Part shown: one piece after another, positions 8,125 to 18,572 of the stretch
Numbering within the stretch: position 1 is the stretch's first letter
Layout of the letters: the number at the start of each line of letters is the position of its first letter
Assembly (NCBI RefSeq): GCF_900446255.1
Contig: NZ_UIGI01000001.1
Span: forward strand, 1,390,763 to 1,454,762
From: Buttiauxella agrestis
GTDB taxonomy: Bacteria; Pseudomonadota; Gammaproteobacteria; Enterobacterales; Enterobacteriaceae
Length of the DNA stretch: 64,000 nucleotides
Direction of reading: 5' to 3'
The notes under the pieces: model-generated
What the model was told of the DNA's origin: nothing
The model's database searches: none
What the model saw: only the letters and a program-made list of their open reading frames with translations
Program-made: the position numbers and the translations under genes

Positions 8125-8901
8125 ATGATGACTGATAAAAAATTAAGCGTTACCGACCTGCACAAGCGTTATGGCCAACATGAAGTGCTGAAAGGCGTCT
8201 CTTTACAGGCCAATGCTGGCGATGTGATTAGCATTATTGGTTCTTCCGGTTCGGGGAAAAGTACCTTTTTGCGCTGCATAAACTTCCTCGAGAAACCGAG
8301 TGAAGGAACGATTGTCGTCAATAACCAGAACATCAACCTGGTGCGTGATACCGACGGGCAGCTCAAAGTTGCCGATAAAAACCAGCTACGTTTGCTGCGC
8401 ACGCGCCTGACGATGGTTTTCCAGCATTTCAACTTGTGGAGTCACATGACGGTACTGGAAAACGTCATGGAAGCGCCGATTCAGGTGCTGGGCCTGAGCA
8501 AGCAAGAAGCGAAAGAACGTGCGGTTAAGTATCTGGCGAAAGTGGGTATTGACGAGCGCCAGCAGGTGAAATATCCGGTGCATCTTTCCGGCGGCCAGCA
8601 GCAGCGCGTGTCTATCGCTCGTGCATTGGCGATGGAACCAGAAGTATTACTGTTTGATGAACCGACTTCCGCGCTCGACCCTGAGCTGGTGGGTGAAGTG
8701 CTGCGTATCATGCAGAAACTCGCGGAAGAAGGGAAAACCATGGTGGTGGTGACGCACGAGATGGATTTTGCGCGCCACGTTTCAAACCATGTGATTTTCT
8801 TGCACCAGGGGTTAATTGAGGAAGAAGGGACGCCGGAAGAGTTGTTTGGTAATCCGAAGAGTGCGCGATTGCAGCAGTTCTTGTCGGGGTCGCTTAAGTA
8901 A
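8125..8901 (+). CDS. hisP: Histidine/LAO ABC transporter ATPase HisP
   Basis: HisP is the ATPase of the HisQMP2 importer; a dimer on the cytoplasmic face powers uptake. Of its 258 residues, Walker A is GSSGSGKS (39-46), the ABC signature is LSGGQQQ (154-160), Walker B is VLLFDEP (174-180), and the switch histidine is in VTHE (209-212). The start MMTDKK matches the E. coli arrangement with two Met codons; either may be used. It ends the operon, followed by a terminator that also serves convergent yfcH. E. coli has rpnB between hisP and yfcH; it is absent here. Confidence 0.97.
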   Translation: MMTDKKLSVTDLHKRYGQHEVLKGVSLQANAGDVISIIGSSGSGKSTFLRCINFLEKPSEGTIVVNNQNINLVRDTDGQLKVADKNQLRLLRTRLTMVFQHFNLWSHMTVLENVMEAPIQVLGLSKQEAKERAVKYLAKVGIDERQQVKYPVHLSGGQQQRVSIARALAMEPEVLLFDEPTSALDPELVGEVLRIMQKLAEEGKTMVVVTHEMDFARHVSNHVIFLHQGLIEEEGTPEELFGNPKSARLQQFLSGSLK

Positions 8902-8907
8902 CACCGA

Positions 8908-8932
8908 AAGTCCCGCCGTTGCGGCGGGACTT
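8908..8932. terminator. Shared terminator between hisP and yfcH
   Basis: An AAGTCCCGCC/GGCGGGACTT stem with a short loop lies in the 36-base space between two converging genes. Both sides carry short A/T runs, so it can act in both directions. Confidence 0.75.
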
Positions 8933-8937
8933 AAATA

Positions 8938-9831
8938 TCACCGCACCACATCCCCTAGCGCCTCCTCCAAATCATACCAACGGAAACCAAACCCGGACTC
9001 TTCAAGCCGCTTAGGCAGTGCTCGTTGTCCGCCTAAAACCAACACCGAAGATTCACCCATCATCAGCCTGACTGCCGTAGCAGGGGCGCGCACAAATGCC
9101 GGGCGATTCAACACATGGCCCAGCGCGTGAGAGAATTGTTCGTTGCGGACCGGGTAGGGCGAAACCATGTTAAACGGCCCGCGTAAATCGTTATCCAGCA
9201 GCCACAAAATGCCATTCACCATATCGTCGATATGAATCCACGCCAGATACTGTCGTCCGTCGCCCATCGGGCCGCCGAGACCCAGGCGGAATATCGGTAA
9301 TAGTTTTCCCAAAATCCCGCCTTTTGGCGCTAACACCACGCCAGTGCGTAGCAGGCAGACACGTGTTTGCTCGCTCTGTGCGCCGCAGGCGATTTGTTCC
9401 CAGCGGGCGCAGAGCTTATGGGTAAATTCATTGTGCGGCGGTTCATCTTCGTTAACGACCACTTCGCCAAGGTCGCCGTAATATCCAGCGGCAGACCCGG
9501 AGATAAACACCGCAGGCGGCGTCTGGCTTGCTTTAAACATCTCCACCAGGCGTTCGGTGATTTGCCAGCGGCTTTGGCAAAGGCGCTGTTTTTGTGATTC
9601 CGTCCAACGCTTGTCGGCAATCGGTTCACCTGCGAGATTGATTACCGCACCAAAACCATCAAGATTGGGATGCTCACTCAATCCTTTCCACAGCGTGACT
9701 TTGGGATCAAATAACGCCCTGGCTTTGTCGGGGGTGCGAGTCACAACGGTCACTTCGTGCCCCAATTCCAACAAACGCGGTATCAGATGGCTGCCAATCA
9801 AGCCGGTTCCGCCGGTAATCAGTATCTGCAT
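8938..9831 (-). CDS. yfcH: YfcH, NAD(P)-binding epimerase-like protein
   Basis: YfcH belongs to the extended short-chain dehydrogenase family (TIGR01777 group, related to plant SulA/cell-division-inhibitor-like proteins); its substrate is unknown. The 297-residue product has the Rossmann start [16 protein letters not shown] with GGTGLIG at residues 7-13, an [11 protein letters not shown] segment carrying the Tyr region, and a C-terminal DUF1731-type end ([15 protein letters not shown]). It follows folX by 22 bases on the same strand and is probably co-transcribed with it. Confidence 0.93.
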   Translation of the reverse strand: MQILITGGTGLIGSHLIPRLLELGHEVTVVTRTPDKARALFDPKVTLWKGLSEHPNLDGFGAVINLAGEPIADKRWTESQKQRLCQSRWQITERLVEMFKASQTPPAVFISGSAAGYYGDLGEVVVNEDEPPHNEFTHKLCARWEQIACGAQSEQTRVCLLRTGVVLAPKGGILGKLLPIFRLGLGGPMGDGRQYLAWIHIDDMVNGILWLLDNDLRGPFNMVSPYPVRNEQFSHALGHVLNRPAFVRAPATAVRLMMGESSVLVLGGQRALPKRLEESGFGFRWYDLEEALGDVVR

Positions 9832-9853
9832 GCTCGTCTCCAGCTGTTTTCGC

Positions 9854-10213
9854 CTACCTCCGCCAGCTCATGGTCATAGAGACCGAATCGGCGTAACGCA
9901 GCGCGTGTAGTTTATCGATTTCTACTTCAGCATAAGATACCCACGGATGATCGCATGCGATGTCGAGCACATCCTGAGTTAATTTTTCCAGCAATGAGAA
10001 ACGATTATTCTCAACCAACTGGATGATTTGCTTAGTGATGGTGCGGTAATTCAGTGCGTCGTTGATGTCTTCACTGGCGCGAGCTTTCTCTGCCGGATAA
10101 TGAATTGCCACATTAATGACAATATCCTGGCGGTTGGAAATCTCTTCATCTTTGATGCCGATAAAAGTGCGCAGGCGTAAGTTTTTGATTCGAATAATTG
10201 CGTCTGGCGACAT
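9854..10213 (-). CDS. folX: Dihydroneopterin triphosphate 2'-epimerase FolX
   Basis: FolX converts 7,8-dihydroneopterin triphosphate to the monapterin form, feeding the tetrahydromonapterin branch with FolM. The 119-residue product is a FolB-like tunnelling fold protein with [19 protein letters not shown] at the start and [19 protein letters not shown] at the end, both diagnostic of FolX rather than FolB. E. coli FolX has 120 residues. The gene precedes yfcH and lies 101 bases downstream of yfcG on the same strand. Confidence 0.95.
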   Translation of the reverse strand: MSPDAIIRIKNLRLRTFIGIKDEEISNRQDIVINVAIHYPAEKARASEDINDALNYRTITKQIIQLVENNRFSLLEKLTQDVLDIACDHPWVSYAEVEIDKLHALRYADSVSMTMSWRR

Positions 10214-10284
10214 TGCAGGTTTCCTTTATGTATCTATTTCTGGTTATTTCCTGTTGCAGACTATACCCAAAAGAGATGAGGAAA

Positions 10285-10308
10285 AACATTGCGCCCATCG
10301 CGGGCGCA
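10285..10308 (-). terminator. Probable terminator after yfcG
   Basis: Read on the minus strand, a GCGCCCGCGATGGGCGC stem just after the yfcG stop is followed by AATGTTTTT. It would separate yfcG from folX-yfcH. Confidence 0.6.
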
Positions 10309-10314
10309 CTGACG

Positions 10315-10944
10315 TTAGTTTTTCTGAGCCTGCTCATAGGCCCGTTCGGTTGCCGGGCGCGAACGAATACGCTCAAACCAGTTTTGCACCGCCGGGAAAT
10401 TCGCCAGATTAATGCGTTGACGCTCATGAGAAACCGTCCACGGGTAAGTGGCGATATCGGCAATACTGTATTCATTGCCGCCCAGCCACGGGGTTTTCTC
10501 GAGCTGTTTGTTGAGGACACCATACAGACGCTGAGTTTCCACCTGATAACGTTCAATGGCGTAAGGGACAGGCTGTGGCGCGAAATGATTAAAGTGATGA
10601 TTTTGGCCGAGCATTGGGCCAAACCCTCCGACTTGCCAGAACAACCATTGCAGCGTGTGGGTGCGTTCACGCAGATCTTTGCTTAATAGCTCGTTGGTCT
10701 TTTCTGCCAGATAAAGCAGGATTTCGCCTGATTCAAAGATACTGAGTGGGCCGCCGCCATCTGCCGGATGGTGGTCGATAATCGCCGGGATTTTATTGTT
10801 CGGCGAAATCGCCAAAAAGGCGGGCTGAAACTGATCTCCTTTGCCAATATCTATACGGTGAAGGGTGTAGTCCAGCCCCGTTTCTTCCAGAAAAAGCGTG
10901 ATTTTGTGGCCGTTTGGCGTCGGTGCGTAGTAAAGGTCAATCAT
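10315..10944 (-). CDS. yfcG: YfcG, Nu-class glutathione transferase / disulfide-bond oxidoreductase
   Basis: E. coli YfcG is a dimeric GSH-dependent disulfide reductase of the Nu GST class. This 209-residue homologue has the thioredoxin-like N-terminal domain (MIDLYYAPTPNGHKITLFLEE, about 1-85) and an all-helical C-terminal GST domain (QWLFWQVGGFGPMLGQNHHF near residues 99-118). The Thr-Pro-Asn turn near residue 9 replaces the catalytic Cys of glutaredoxins, as in the known enzyme. It is divergent from the second GST gene yfcF, with a 151-base control region between. Confidence 0.94.
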   Translation of the reverse strand: MIDLYYAPTPNGHKITLFLEETGLDYTLHRIDIGKGDQFQPAFLAISPNNKIPAIIDHHPADGGGPLSIFESGEILLYLAEKTNELLSKDLRERTHTLQWLFWQVGGFGPMLGQNHHFNHFAPQPVPYAIERYQVETQRLYGVLNKQLEKTPWLGGNEYSIADIATYPWTVSHERQRINLANFPAVQNWFERIRSRPATERAYEQAQKN

Positions 10945-11068
10945 GTTATGCCCATCCTGATGTCAGCATTTTTCGTAAACCTATGGAGTATAGACTTTTT
11001 GAAAAACTTGCCGGGTGGATGAGTTTTGTTCAAGTGACAGAAGTTATTTTCCGCTATATGTTCAATAA

Positions 11069-11740
<672 letters not shown>

Positions 11741-11796
11741 TTGCCCCCATAATTCGTTATGATAATTTGGCTTATCACTAACAGGAATGTGGTTTT

Positions 11797-12348
11797 ATGA
11801 AGCTGATGTTTGCCTCTGATATTCATGGTTCGTTACCCGCCACCGAGCAGGTGCTGGCTCATTTTGAACGCAGCGGTGCTAAATGGCTGATATTACTGGG
11901 CGATGTATTAAATCACGGGCCAAGAAATGCTTTGCCGGTGGGTTACAATCCTGGGGCCGTTGCGGAGCGCTTTAACAGCATTGCCGATAAAATTATTGCA
12001 GTGCGCGGCAACTGTGACAGCGAAGTGGATCAGATGCTGCTACATTTTCCGATTACAGCCCCATGGCAACAAATATTGATGGCCGAGCAGCGTTTGTTTA
12101 TCACCCACGGCCATTTATACAACCCGGATAAACTGCCGCCGCTGGCAGAAAATGATGTGTTGGTTTTTGGTCACACTCATCTGCCATTGGCTGAAAAGCA
12201 AGACTCGATATATCTGTTCAACCCTGGCTCCGTGAGTATTCCAAAAGGTGGGTTTGAAGCGAGTTACGGGATGCTAAACGATGGTGTTCTGAGCGTTCAC
12301 GCACTGAATAACGATGGGGTTATTGCACAGGTCGAGATTACCCCGTAA
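11797..12348 (+). CDS. yfcE: YfcE, metal-dependent phosphodiesterase
   Basis: YfcE is a calcineurin-like phosphodiesterase that cleaves artificial phosphodiesters; its natural substrate is unknown. All metal-ligand motifs of the family are present in 183 residues: FASDIHGS (5-12), GDVLNHG (34-40), RGNCDSE (near 70), THGHLYNP (near 105) and GHTHLPL (near 126). The length matches E. coli YfcE (184). It has a good AGGA ribosome-binding site and is followed 56 bases later by yfcD. Confidence 0.95.
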   Translation: MKLMFASDIHGSLPATEQVLAHFERSGAKWLILLGDVLNHGPRNALPVGYNPGAVAERFNSIADKIIAVRGNCDSEVDQMLLHFPITAPWQQILMAEQRLFITHGHLYNPDKLPPLAENDVLVFGHTHLPLAEKQDSIYLFNPGSVSIPKGGFEASYGMLNDGVLSVHALNNDGVIAQVEITP

Positions 12349-12404
12349 CTTACCGCTTGTTGAACATAACGCGCCATAAGAGCGCCCTGAATAAGGTTTC
12401 CCCA

Positions 12405-12950
12405 ATGGCGGAACAGAGTCATTTTGTTGGCATGGAATGGGTAGACATTGTCAGTGAAGACAATGAAGTCATTGCGCAGGCAAGTCGTGAGCAAATGCGT
12501 GCGCAGCGCTTGCGCCATCGCGCGACTTATATCGTCGTGCACGACGGTATGGGTAAAATCTTGGTGCAACGTCGCACTGAGACAAAAGATTTTTTACCGG
12601 GCATGCTCGACGCAACTGCGGGTGGCGTGGTTCAGGCCGATGAACAATTACTGGACTCGGCTCGTCGCGAGGCAGAAGAAGAGTTGGGTATTGCCGGTGT
12701 ACCGTTCGCAGAGCATGGGCAATTCTACTTTGAGGACACCAACTGCCGCGTATGGGGAAGCCTGTTTAGCTGCGTATCACACGGCCCGTTTGCTTTGCAG
12801 GAAGATGAAGTCAGCGAAGTGTGCTGGATGTCCCCTGAAGAAATTACCGCACGTTGTGATGACTTCACGCCTGACTCTCTTAAAGCACTGGCGTTGTGGA
12901 TGACCCGCAATGCGAAGAATGAATCCCAACATGCCGCTGCTGCGGAGTAA
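12405..12950 (+). CDS. yfcD: YfcD, Nudix hydrolase
   Basis: YfcD is a Nudix hydrolase of unknown substrate, related to isopentenyl-diphosphate isomerase-type Nudix proteins. The ATG at 12405 behind AAGG gives 181 residues, the size of the E. coli protein (180); an upstream in-frame start at 12357 lacks a ribosome-binding site and conservation. The Nudix box is complete: G74-x5-E80-x7-R88-E89-x2-E92-E93-x-G95. It converges on pta with a strong terminator between. E. coli has yfcC here between yfcD and pta; it is absent. Confidence 0.94.
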   Translation: MAEQSHFVGMEWVDIVSEDNEVIAQASREQMRAQRLRHRATYIVVHDGMGKILVQRRTETKDFLPGMLDATAGGVVQADEQLLDSARREAEEELGIAGVPFAEHGQFYFEDTNCRVWGSLFSCVSHGPFALQEDEVSEVCWMSPEEITARCDDFTPDSLKALALWMTRNAKNESQHAAAAE

Positions 12951-12982
12951 TTGATTCGGTTTTTCTCGGAACATCGCCAATA

Positions 12983-13016
12983 AAAAAGGCCGCTAATGCA
13001 AATTAGCGGCCTTTTT
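12983..13016. terminator. Bidirectional terminator between yfcD and pta
   Basis: A long stem AAAAAGGCCGCTAAT/ATTAGCGGCCTTTTT with a 4-base loop has A and T runs on both flanks, the classic form for two converging genes. Confidence 0.92.
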
Positions 13017-13031
13017 GCTTCTCAGAAGAAC

Positions 13032-15173
13032 TTAGTCTTGTTGAGAAGACTGAATCGCAGTCAGAGCGATGGTGTAAACGATATCGTCTACCAGGGCGCC
13101 ACGAGACAGGTCGTTAACGGGTTTACGCATACCTTGCAGCATTGGCCCGATGGAGATCAGGTCTGCTGAGCGCTGTACCGCTTTATAGGTGGTGTTACCG
13201 GTGTTCAGGTCTGGGAAGATGAACACGGTAGCGCGACCCGCAACCGGTGAGTTTGGTGCTTTGGATTTAGCAACGTCAGCCATAACTGCGGCGTCGTACT
13301 GCAACGGACCGTCGATGACCAGGTCAGGACGTTTTTCCTGAGCAATACGCGTAGCTTCACGTACTTTCTCAACATCACTACCTGCACCAGAAGTACCGGT
13401 GGAGTAGGACAGCATTGCAACACGTGGGTCGATACCGAATGCAGCAGCGGAATCCGCAGACTGAATAGCGATTTCTGCCAGTTGTTCAGCAGTTGGATCT
13501 GGGTTGATCGCGCAGTCACCGTAAACATAAACCTGTTCTGGCAGCAGCATGAAGAACACAGAAGAAACCAGAGAGCTACCTGGTGCAGTTTTGATCAGCT
13601 GCAACGGAGGACGAATGGTGTTCGCTGTGGTGTGAACCGCACCGGAAACCAGGCCGTCAACTTCGTCTTGCTCAAGCATCAAAGTACCCAGCACCACGTT
13701 GTCTTCCAGTTGCTCACGCGCAACGGCTTCGGTCATGCCTTTGCTCTTACGCAGCTCAACCAGACGTGCAACGTAGCTCTCGCGAACCACTTCTGGATCA
13801 ACGATTTCGATGCCAGCACTCAGTTCAACGCCTTGCGCAGCAGCAACGCGGGTGATTTCATCCGGGTTACCCAACAGCACGCAAGTTGCAATACCACGTT
13901 CAGCACAGATAGATGCCGCTTTCACGGTACGTGGCTCTTCGCCTTCTGGCAGCACAACACGTTTGCCGGCTTTACGAGCAAGCTCGGTCAGCTGGTAGCG
14001 GAATGCTGGCGGAGACAGACGACGGCTGCGCTCGGAAGTTGCAGTCAGAGATTCAATCCAGTTTGCATCAATGTGGCTAGCCACATATTCCTGCACTTTC
14101 TCGATACGCTGATGGTCGTCAGTTGGGACTTCCAGGTTGAAGCTTTGCAGGCTCAGGGAGGTCTGCCAGGTGTTGGTATCAACCATGAACAGCGGCAGGC
14201 CGGTGGCGAATGCACGCTCACACAGTTTGCTCACGCGTGGGTCCATTTCGTAACCACCGGTCAGCAGAACGGCACCGATATCCACGCCATTCATTGCTGC
14301 CAGGCACGCTGCAACCAGCACGTCTGGACGGTCTGCGGAAGTAACCAGCAAAGAACCTGGACGGAAGTGTTCCAGCATGTGCGGAATGCTACGCGCACAG
14401 AAGGTCACAGACTTCACGCGACGGGTTTTGATGTCGCCTTCGTTGATGATGGTTGCGTTCAGGTGACGCGCCATATCAATCGCGCGAGTGGCGATCAGAT
14501 CAAAGCTCCACGGCACACAACCCAGAACTGGCAGCGGGCTGTCAGCAAACAGTGCTTTAGGATCGATGTTAGCGATGCTCGCTTTAGTGGAGTCATCGAA
14601 AATTTCAGACAGATCAGGACGGGTACGACCCTGCTCATCAACTGGGGCATTCAGTTTGTTAATGATAACGCCAGTGATGTTGGTGTTTTTGCTACCACCG
14701 AAACTGCTACGAGCCAGTTCAATACGTTCTTTCATCTGCTCTGGGGAGTTGTTACCCAGGGACATCACGAAGACGATTTCAGCGTTCAGCGTTTTAGCAA
14801 TTTCATAGTTCAAAGACTGAGCAAACTGGTGTTTACGAGTCGGAACCAAACCTTCTACCAGAATCACTTCAGCGTCTTTGCTGCTGGCGTGGAAGTTGGC
14901 AATGATCTCTTCCATCAGCACGTCTTGTTGGTTGCTCGACAGCAGCGACTCAACGTGGTTCATGTGCAGTGGCTCAGCAGTCGGGATGCTGGAGTTAGCA
15001 CGAACGATGCTGGTGGTTTGATCTGGAGTATCGTCACCCGTGCGTGGTTGAGCGATAGGTTTGAAAACGCTTAGGCGAACGCCTTTTTGTTCCATAGCAC
15101 GGATAACACCCAGGCTGACGCTAGTCAGGCCGACGCTAGTTCCGGTAGGGATCAACATAATTGTACGGGACAC
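13032..15173 (-). CDS. pta: Phosphate acetyltransferase Pta
   Basis: Pta interconverts acetyl-CoA and acetyl phosphate, the first step of acetate overflow and, with AckA, the source of acetyl phosphate. The 713-residue enterobacterial long form has an N-terminal P-loop-like domain ([22 protein letters not shown]), a central DRTGG domain, and the C-terminal catalytic PTA domain from about residue 390 ([26 protein letters not shown]), ending [11 protein letters not shown]. The start is a GTG at 15173 behind AGAGG; a GTG at 15194 would add seven unconserved residues. It lies 81 bases after ackA and is usually co-transcribed with it. Confidence 0.97.
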   Translation of the reverse strand: MSRTIMLIPTGTSVGLTSVSLGVIRAMEQKGVRLSVFKPIAQPRTGDDTPDQTTSIVRANSSIPTAEPLHMNHVESLLSSNQQDVLMEEIIANFHASSKDAEVILVEGLVPTRKHQFAQSLNYEIAKTLNAEIVFVMSLGNNSPEQMKERIELARSSFGGSKNTNITGVIINKLNAPVDEQGRTRPDLSEIFDDSTKASIANIDPKALFADSPLPVLGCVPWSFDLIATRAIDMARHLNATIINEGDIKTRRVKSVTFCARSIPHMLEHFRPGSLLVTSADRPDVLVAACLAAMNGVDIGAVLLTGGYEMDPRVSKLCERAFATGLPLFMVDTNTWQTSLSLQSFNLEVPTDDHQRIEKVQEYVASHIDANWIESLTATSERSRRLSPPAFRYQLTELARKAGKRVVLPEGEEPRTVKAASICAERGIATCVLLGNPDEITRVAAAQGVELSAGIEIVDPEVVRESYVARLVELRKSKGMTEAVAREQLEDNVVLGTLMLEQDEVDGLVSGAVHTTANTIRPPLQLIKTAPGSSLVSSVFFMLLPEQVYVYGDCAINPDPTAEQLAEIAIQSADSAAAFGIDPRVAMLSYSTGTSGAGSDVEKVREATRIAQEKRPDLVIDGPLQYDAAVMADVAKSKAPNSPVAGRATVFIFPDLNTGNTTYKAVQRSADLISIGPMLQGMRKPVNDLSRGALVDDIVYTIALTAIQSSQQD

Positions 15174-15224
15174 GGTATAACCTCTTTGTTGCACAAGCGG
15201 GGCTTGTGAGACTCAGAAAACAAC

Positions 15225-15246
15225 ACCGCCAGCGAAGGCTGGCGGT
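15225..15246. repeat. Hairpin in the ackA-pta gap
   Basis: ACCGCCAGC and GCTGGCGGT form a perfect 9-bp stem around AAGG-like loop bases, 9 bases after the ackA stop. There is no T run on the minus strand, so it probably modulates ackA mRNA stability or partial read-through into pta. Confidence 0.65.
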
Positions 15247-15254
15247 AAGGAGAA

Positions 15255-16457
15255 TCAAGCGGTCAGGCGAGATGCATCCTGAGCGATAACCAGTTCTTCG
15301 TTGGTCGGAATGACCACCGCAGCACGGGTACCCTCTTTGTTGATGAAGCCTGATTTGCCAAAGCGTGCAGCCAGGTTGCGTTCGTGGTCAACTTCGAAGC
15401 CCAGAACACCCAGTTTGCCCAGAGACAGTTCACGTACCATTGCTGCGTTTTCACCGATACCACCGGTGAAAACAACTGCATCCAGACGACCGTCCATCAG
15501 CGCAGTGTAAGAGCCGATGTATTTAGCCAGACGGTGACAGAACACGTCCATAGCACGTTTAGCATCTTCTTTAGTGGTGTAGTTGTCTTCAACATAACGG
15601 CAGTCGCTGGTGACTTCAGTCAGACCCAACAGACCAGATTCTTTGGTCAGCATTTTGTTGATGTCATCAACGCTCATGCCCAAAGAGTCATGCAGGTGGA
15701 AGATAATCGCTGGATCGATGTCACCAGAACGGGTGCCCATTACCAGGCCTTCCAGTGGAGTCAGACCCATAGAGGTGTCTACACACTTGCCGTTACGAAT
15801 AGCAGAAACGGAACCGCCGTTGCCCAGGTGGCAAGTGATGATGTTCACTTCTTCCACTGGCTTGTTCAACATTTTCGCGGCTTCTTGAGTCACATAGTAG
15901 TGGCTGGTGCCGTGTGCGCCGTAGCGACGAACGCCGTGCTCTCTGTACAGTTTGTACGGCAGAGCATAGAGATAAGATTCTTCTGGCATGGTCTGATGGA
16001 ACGCGGTGTCAAACACAGCAACGTTTTTATCAGCCAGTTTAGGGAAAGATTTCAATGCTTCAGCAATACCGATCAGGTGTGCCGGGTTATGCAGTGGTGC
16101 AAAAGAAGCAGTATCTTTGATACCCTGAATCACGGTCTCGTCGATAACGACGGAGCTGGTGTACTTCTCGCCGCCGTGAACAACACGGTGGCCGATAGCA
16201 GTCAGCTGCTCGGACAATTCAGGTTTTTGTGCCAAAATGGTATTAACCATAAAGTTCAGAGCTTCGCTGTGAGCGGCGCCTGCACCCAAAGCCGCTTCTT
16301 GTTTACCGCCATCCATTTTCCACTTGATACGTGCTTCAGGAAGATGGAAACATTCGGCTAAACCAGAGAGGTACTCGTCACCGTTTACAGCATCAATAAT
16401 TGCGAATTTCAGTGAAGAGCTACCGCAGTTCAGAACCAGTACTAGCTTACTCGACAT
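15255..16457 (-). CDS. ackA: Acetate kinase AckA
   Basis: AckA converts acetyl phosphate and ADP to acetate and ATP. The 400-residue length and sequence match E. coli AckA. Seen: the ASKHA start [13 protein letters not shown] (residues 8-20), [18 protein letters not shown] with the catalytic His, HLGNGGS phosphate loop, [10 protein letters not shown], and GGIGENAA near residue 330. The ATG follows an AGGTA ribosome-binding region. The bases around the start codon (16451-16459 on the plus strand) are perfectly complementary over 9 nt to the presumed seed of the SdhX-like RNA encoded after sucD, so succinate/TCA expression may repress ackA translation. Confidence 0.98.
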   Translation of the reverse strand: MSSKLVLVLNCGSSSLKFAIIDAVNGDEYLSGLAECFHLPEARIKWKMDGGKQEAALGAGAAHSEALNFMVNTILAQKPELSEQLTAIGHRVVHGGEKYTSSVVIDETVIQGIKDTASFAPLHNPAHLIGIAEALKSFPKLADKNVAVFDTAFHQTMPEESYLYALPYKLYREHGVRRYGAHGTSHYYVTQEAAKMLNKPVEEVNIITCHLGNGGSVSAIRNGKCVDTSMGLTPLEGLVMGTRSGDIDPAIIFHLHDSLGMSVDDINKMLTKESGLLGLTEVTSDCRYVEDNYTTKEDAKRAMDVFCHRLAKYIGSYTALMDGRLDAVVFTGGIGENAAMVRELSLGKLGVLGFEVDHERNLAARFGKSGFINKEGTRAAVVIPTNEELVIAQDASRLTA

Positions 16458-16792
16458 GGAAGTACCTACTTTTATACGTGGCTAAAAAAACGTCATTTAG
16501 TCTCTCAGCGTAGCGCATGATGAGACAGACATTTATGATTAACGTCATGCCGAAAGCGTTTTTTTGGCATGACGAAGAAATACTCTAGAGTTTACGCCAT
16601 ATTGCGTGATATTTCGGCATTGGCGAACTGAGCAAAAAATTGACAACCTGCGGTTTCCCTTCTACGGCCATCAAGGCCGGCACAGGATACCTGATTGCGA
16701 TGGTTAAAGACAAAAGATTTTGAACCATGTAATTTAGAGTTGTTAAATTGCACAAAAATTTTATTTTTTATATGTGAAGTTGAGGTAACGTC
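16458..16792. promoter_or_regulatory. Divergent control region ackA / yfbV
   Basis: This 335-base gap drives ackA-pta leftward and yfbV rightward. It holds a perfect 9-bp inverted repeat, CGTCATGCC (16543-16551) and GGCATGACG (16566-16574), in the ackA leader side, with an AT-rich 14-base loop. A TTGACA hexamer lies at about 16639-16644 on the yfbV side. E. coli ackA promoters respond to oxygen, but I could not place an FNR or ArcA site with confidence. Confidence 0.5.
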
Positions 16793-17248
16793 ATGTCGAC
16801 ACCCCAAAACAGCCACGCAAGCTGGTTCAGTATGTTCAGTCGCGGGCAGCATTATTCTAAGACCTGGCCTGTCGATAAACGCCTCGCGCCGATCTTCGTT
16901 GAAAACCGCGTTATCCGCGCCACGCGCTTCGCCATCCGCTTTATGCCTCCGCTCGCTGTCTTTACGCTGACCTGGCAAATTGCCCTTGGCGGCCAACTTG
17001 GCCCCGCCGTTGCTACCGCGTTGTTCGCCTGTAGCCTGCCGATGCAAGGTCTATGGTGGTTAGGAAAACGTTCCGTCACACCACTGCCACCATCCATTCT
17101 TAATTGGTTTTACGAAGTGCGTGGCAAATTACAGGAGGCCGGACAGGCGTTATCGCCGATTGAAGGCAAGCCTGACTACCAGGCGCTGGCAGAAGTTCTT
17201 AAACGTGCGTTCAAGCAGTTGGATAAAACTTTTCTTGATGATTTGTAA
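16793..17248 (+). CDS. yfbV: YfbV, UPF0208 inner membrane protein
   Basis: YfbV is a small inner-membrane protein of unknown molecular role; in E. coli it has been linked to insulating the Ter macrodomain of the chromosome. The 151-residue product has a soluble start ([22 protein letters not shown]), two adjoining membrane segments at about residues 45-65 and 68-90, and a cytoplasmic helical tail ending [12 protein letters not shown]. Length and both ends match E. coli. It is divergent from ackA and 76 bases before yfbU. Confidence 0.94.
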   Translation: MSTPQNSHASWFSMFSRGQHYSKTWPVDKRLAPIFVENRVIRATRFAIRFMPPLAVFTLTWQIALGGQLGPAVATALFACSLPMQGLWWLGKRSVTPLPPSILNWFYEVRGKLQEAGQALSPIEGKPDYQALAEVLKRAFKQLDKTFLDDL

Positions 17249-17321
17249 AATCCCTGCCGTTTCGCATATATAGAAAGGATTATTTTTCGTAGGGCAATCT
17301 ACCCTGCGCAACAGGAGCTAA

Positions 17322-17819
<498 letters not shown>

Positions 17820-17832
17820 GGGGAGACTTGTC

Positions 17833-18492
17833 GTGAAGTGCAAAGGTTTCTTGTTTGATTTGGATGGGACTCTGGTTGATTCCCTGCCAGCAGTCGAACG
17901 TGCATGGATTAACTGGGCAAAGCGTTTCGATATTTCGCCGCAAGAAGTATTGGGCTTCATTCATGGCAAACAGGCGATTACTTCGCTGCGTCACTTTATG
18001 GCGGGTGCTTCTGAAGAAGAGATCCAGCAGGAATTCTTGCGTCTGGAAAAAATCGAGTCAGAAGATACCGACGGTATTGTCGCTTTGCCTGGCGCTGTTG
18101 AACTGTTGACTCACCTGAACGAAGCAGGCATTCCATGGGCAATCGTGACTTCAGGTTCGTTACCGGTCGCCTCTGCTCGCCGTGCTGCGGGTGGGCTACC
18201 GGCACCAGAAGTGTTGGTGACGGCTGAACGTGTAGCGCGTGGAAAACCTGAGCCAGATGCTTACCTGCTCGGTGCGCAATTACTTGAGCTTGAGCCTGAA
18301 GAGTGCGTGGTGGTGGAAGATGCCCCTGCGGGTGTGCTTTCAGGTCTTGCAGCGGGTTGTCACGTTATTGCGGTCAACGCCCCGGCAGATACGCCGCGCC
18401 TTGCACATGTCGATTATGCATTGCACTCGTTAACTGAGTTGCTGGTGCAGAAGTTGCCAGACGGTACAGTCGAAGTGCTTAGAAAACACTAA
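17833..18492 (+). CDS. hxpA: Sugar phosphatase HxpA (YfbT), HAD superfamily
   Basis: HxpA (YfbT) is a HAD-family phosphatase active on hexose and other sugar phosphates in the cytoplasm. The GTG at 17833 behind GGGGAGA gives 219 residues and the conserved start; an ATG further upstream lies inside yfbU. Motif I is FDLDGTLVDS with Asp9 as nucleophile and Asp11 as general acid; motif II is IVTSGS; the conserved Lys is in RGKPEPDAY; motif IV is VVEDAPAG. The helical cap (about 18-85) follows motif I. Probably co-transcribed with yfbU; a strong terminator follows. Confidence 0.95.
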   Translation: MKCKGFLFDLDGTLVDSLPAVERAWINWAKRFDISPQEVLGFIHGKQAITSLRHFMAGASEEEIQQEFLRLEKIESEDTDGIVALPGAVELLTHLNEAGIPWAIVTSGSLPVASARRAAGGLPAPEVLVTAERVARGKPEPDAYLLGAQLLELEPEECVVVEDAPAGVLSGLAAGCHVIAVNAPADTPRLAHVDYALHSLTELLVQKLPDGTVEVLRKH

Positions 18493-18503
18493 ACACATGA
18501 TTT

Positions 18504-18528
18504 AGCCCCGCGATAGCGGGGCTTTTTT
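18504..18528 (+). terminator. Rho-independent terminator after hxpA
   Basis: AGCCCCGC/GCGGGGCT stem with a GATA loop, followed by a six-T run. It ends the yfbU-hxpA unit; yfbS starts 44 bases later and needs its own promoter or read-through. Confidence 0.92.
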
Positions 18529-18572
18529 ATGGCAAGATTTTTACCCCCTGAGACAACCACAAAGGAATTGTT

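Noticed and set aside
13482-15074. A 530-codon open frame on the plus strand opposite pta
   Set aside because: It lies wholly antisense to conserved pta, has a composition of rare residue runs (His, Gln, Asn, Cys) typical of shadow frames, and no ribosome-binding site. Strong codon bias in highly expressed genes leaves the antisense frame open.
15384-16361. A 325-codon plus-strand frame opposite ackA
   Set aside because: Entirely within ackA on the other strand, with Phe/His/Gln-rich nonsense composition.
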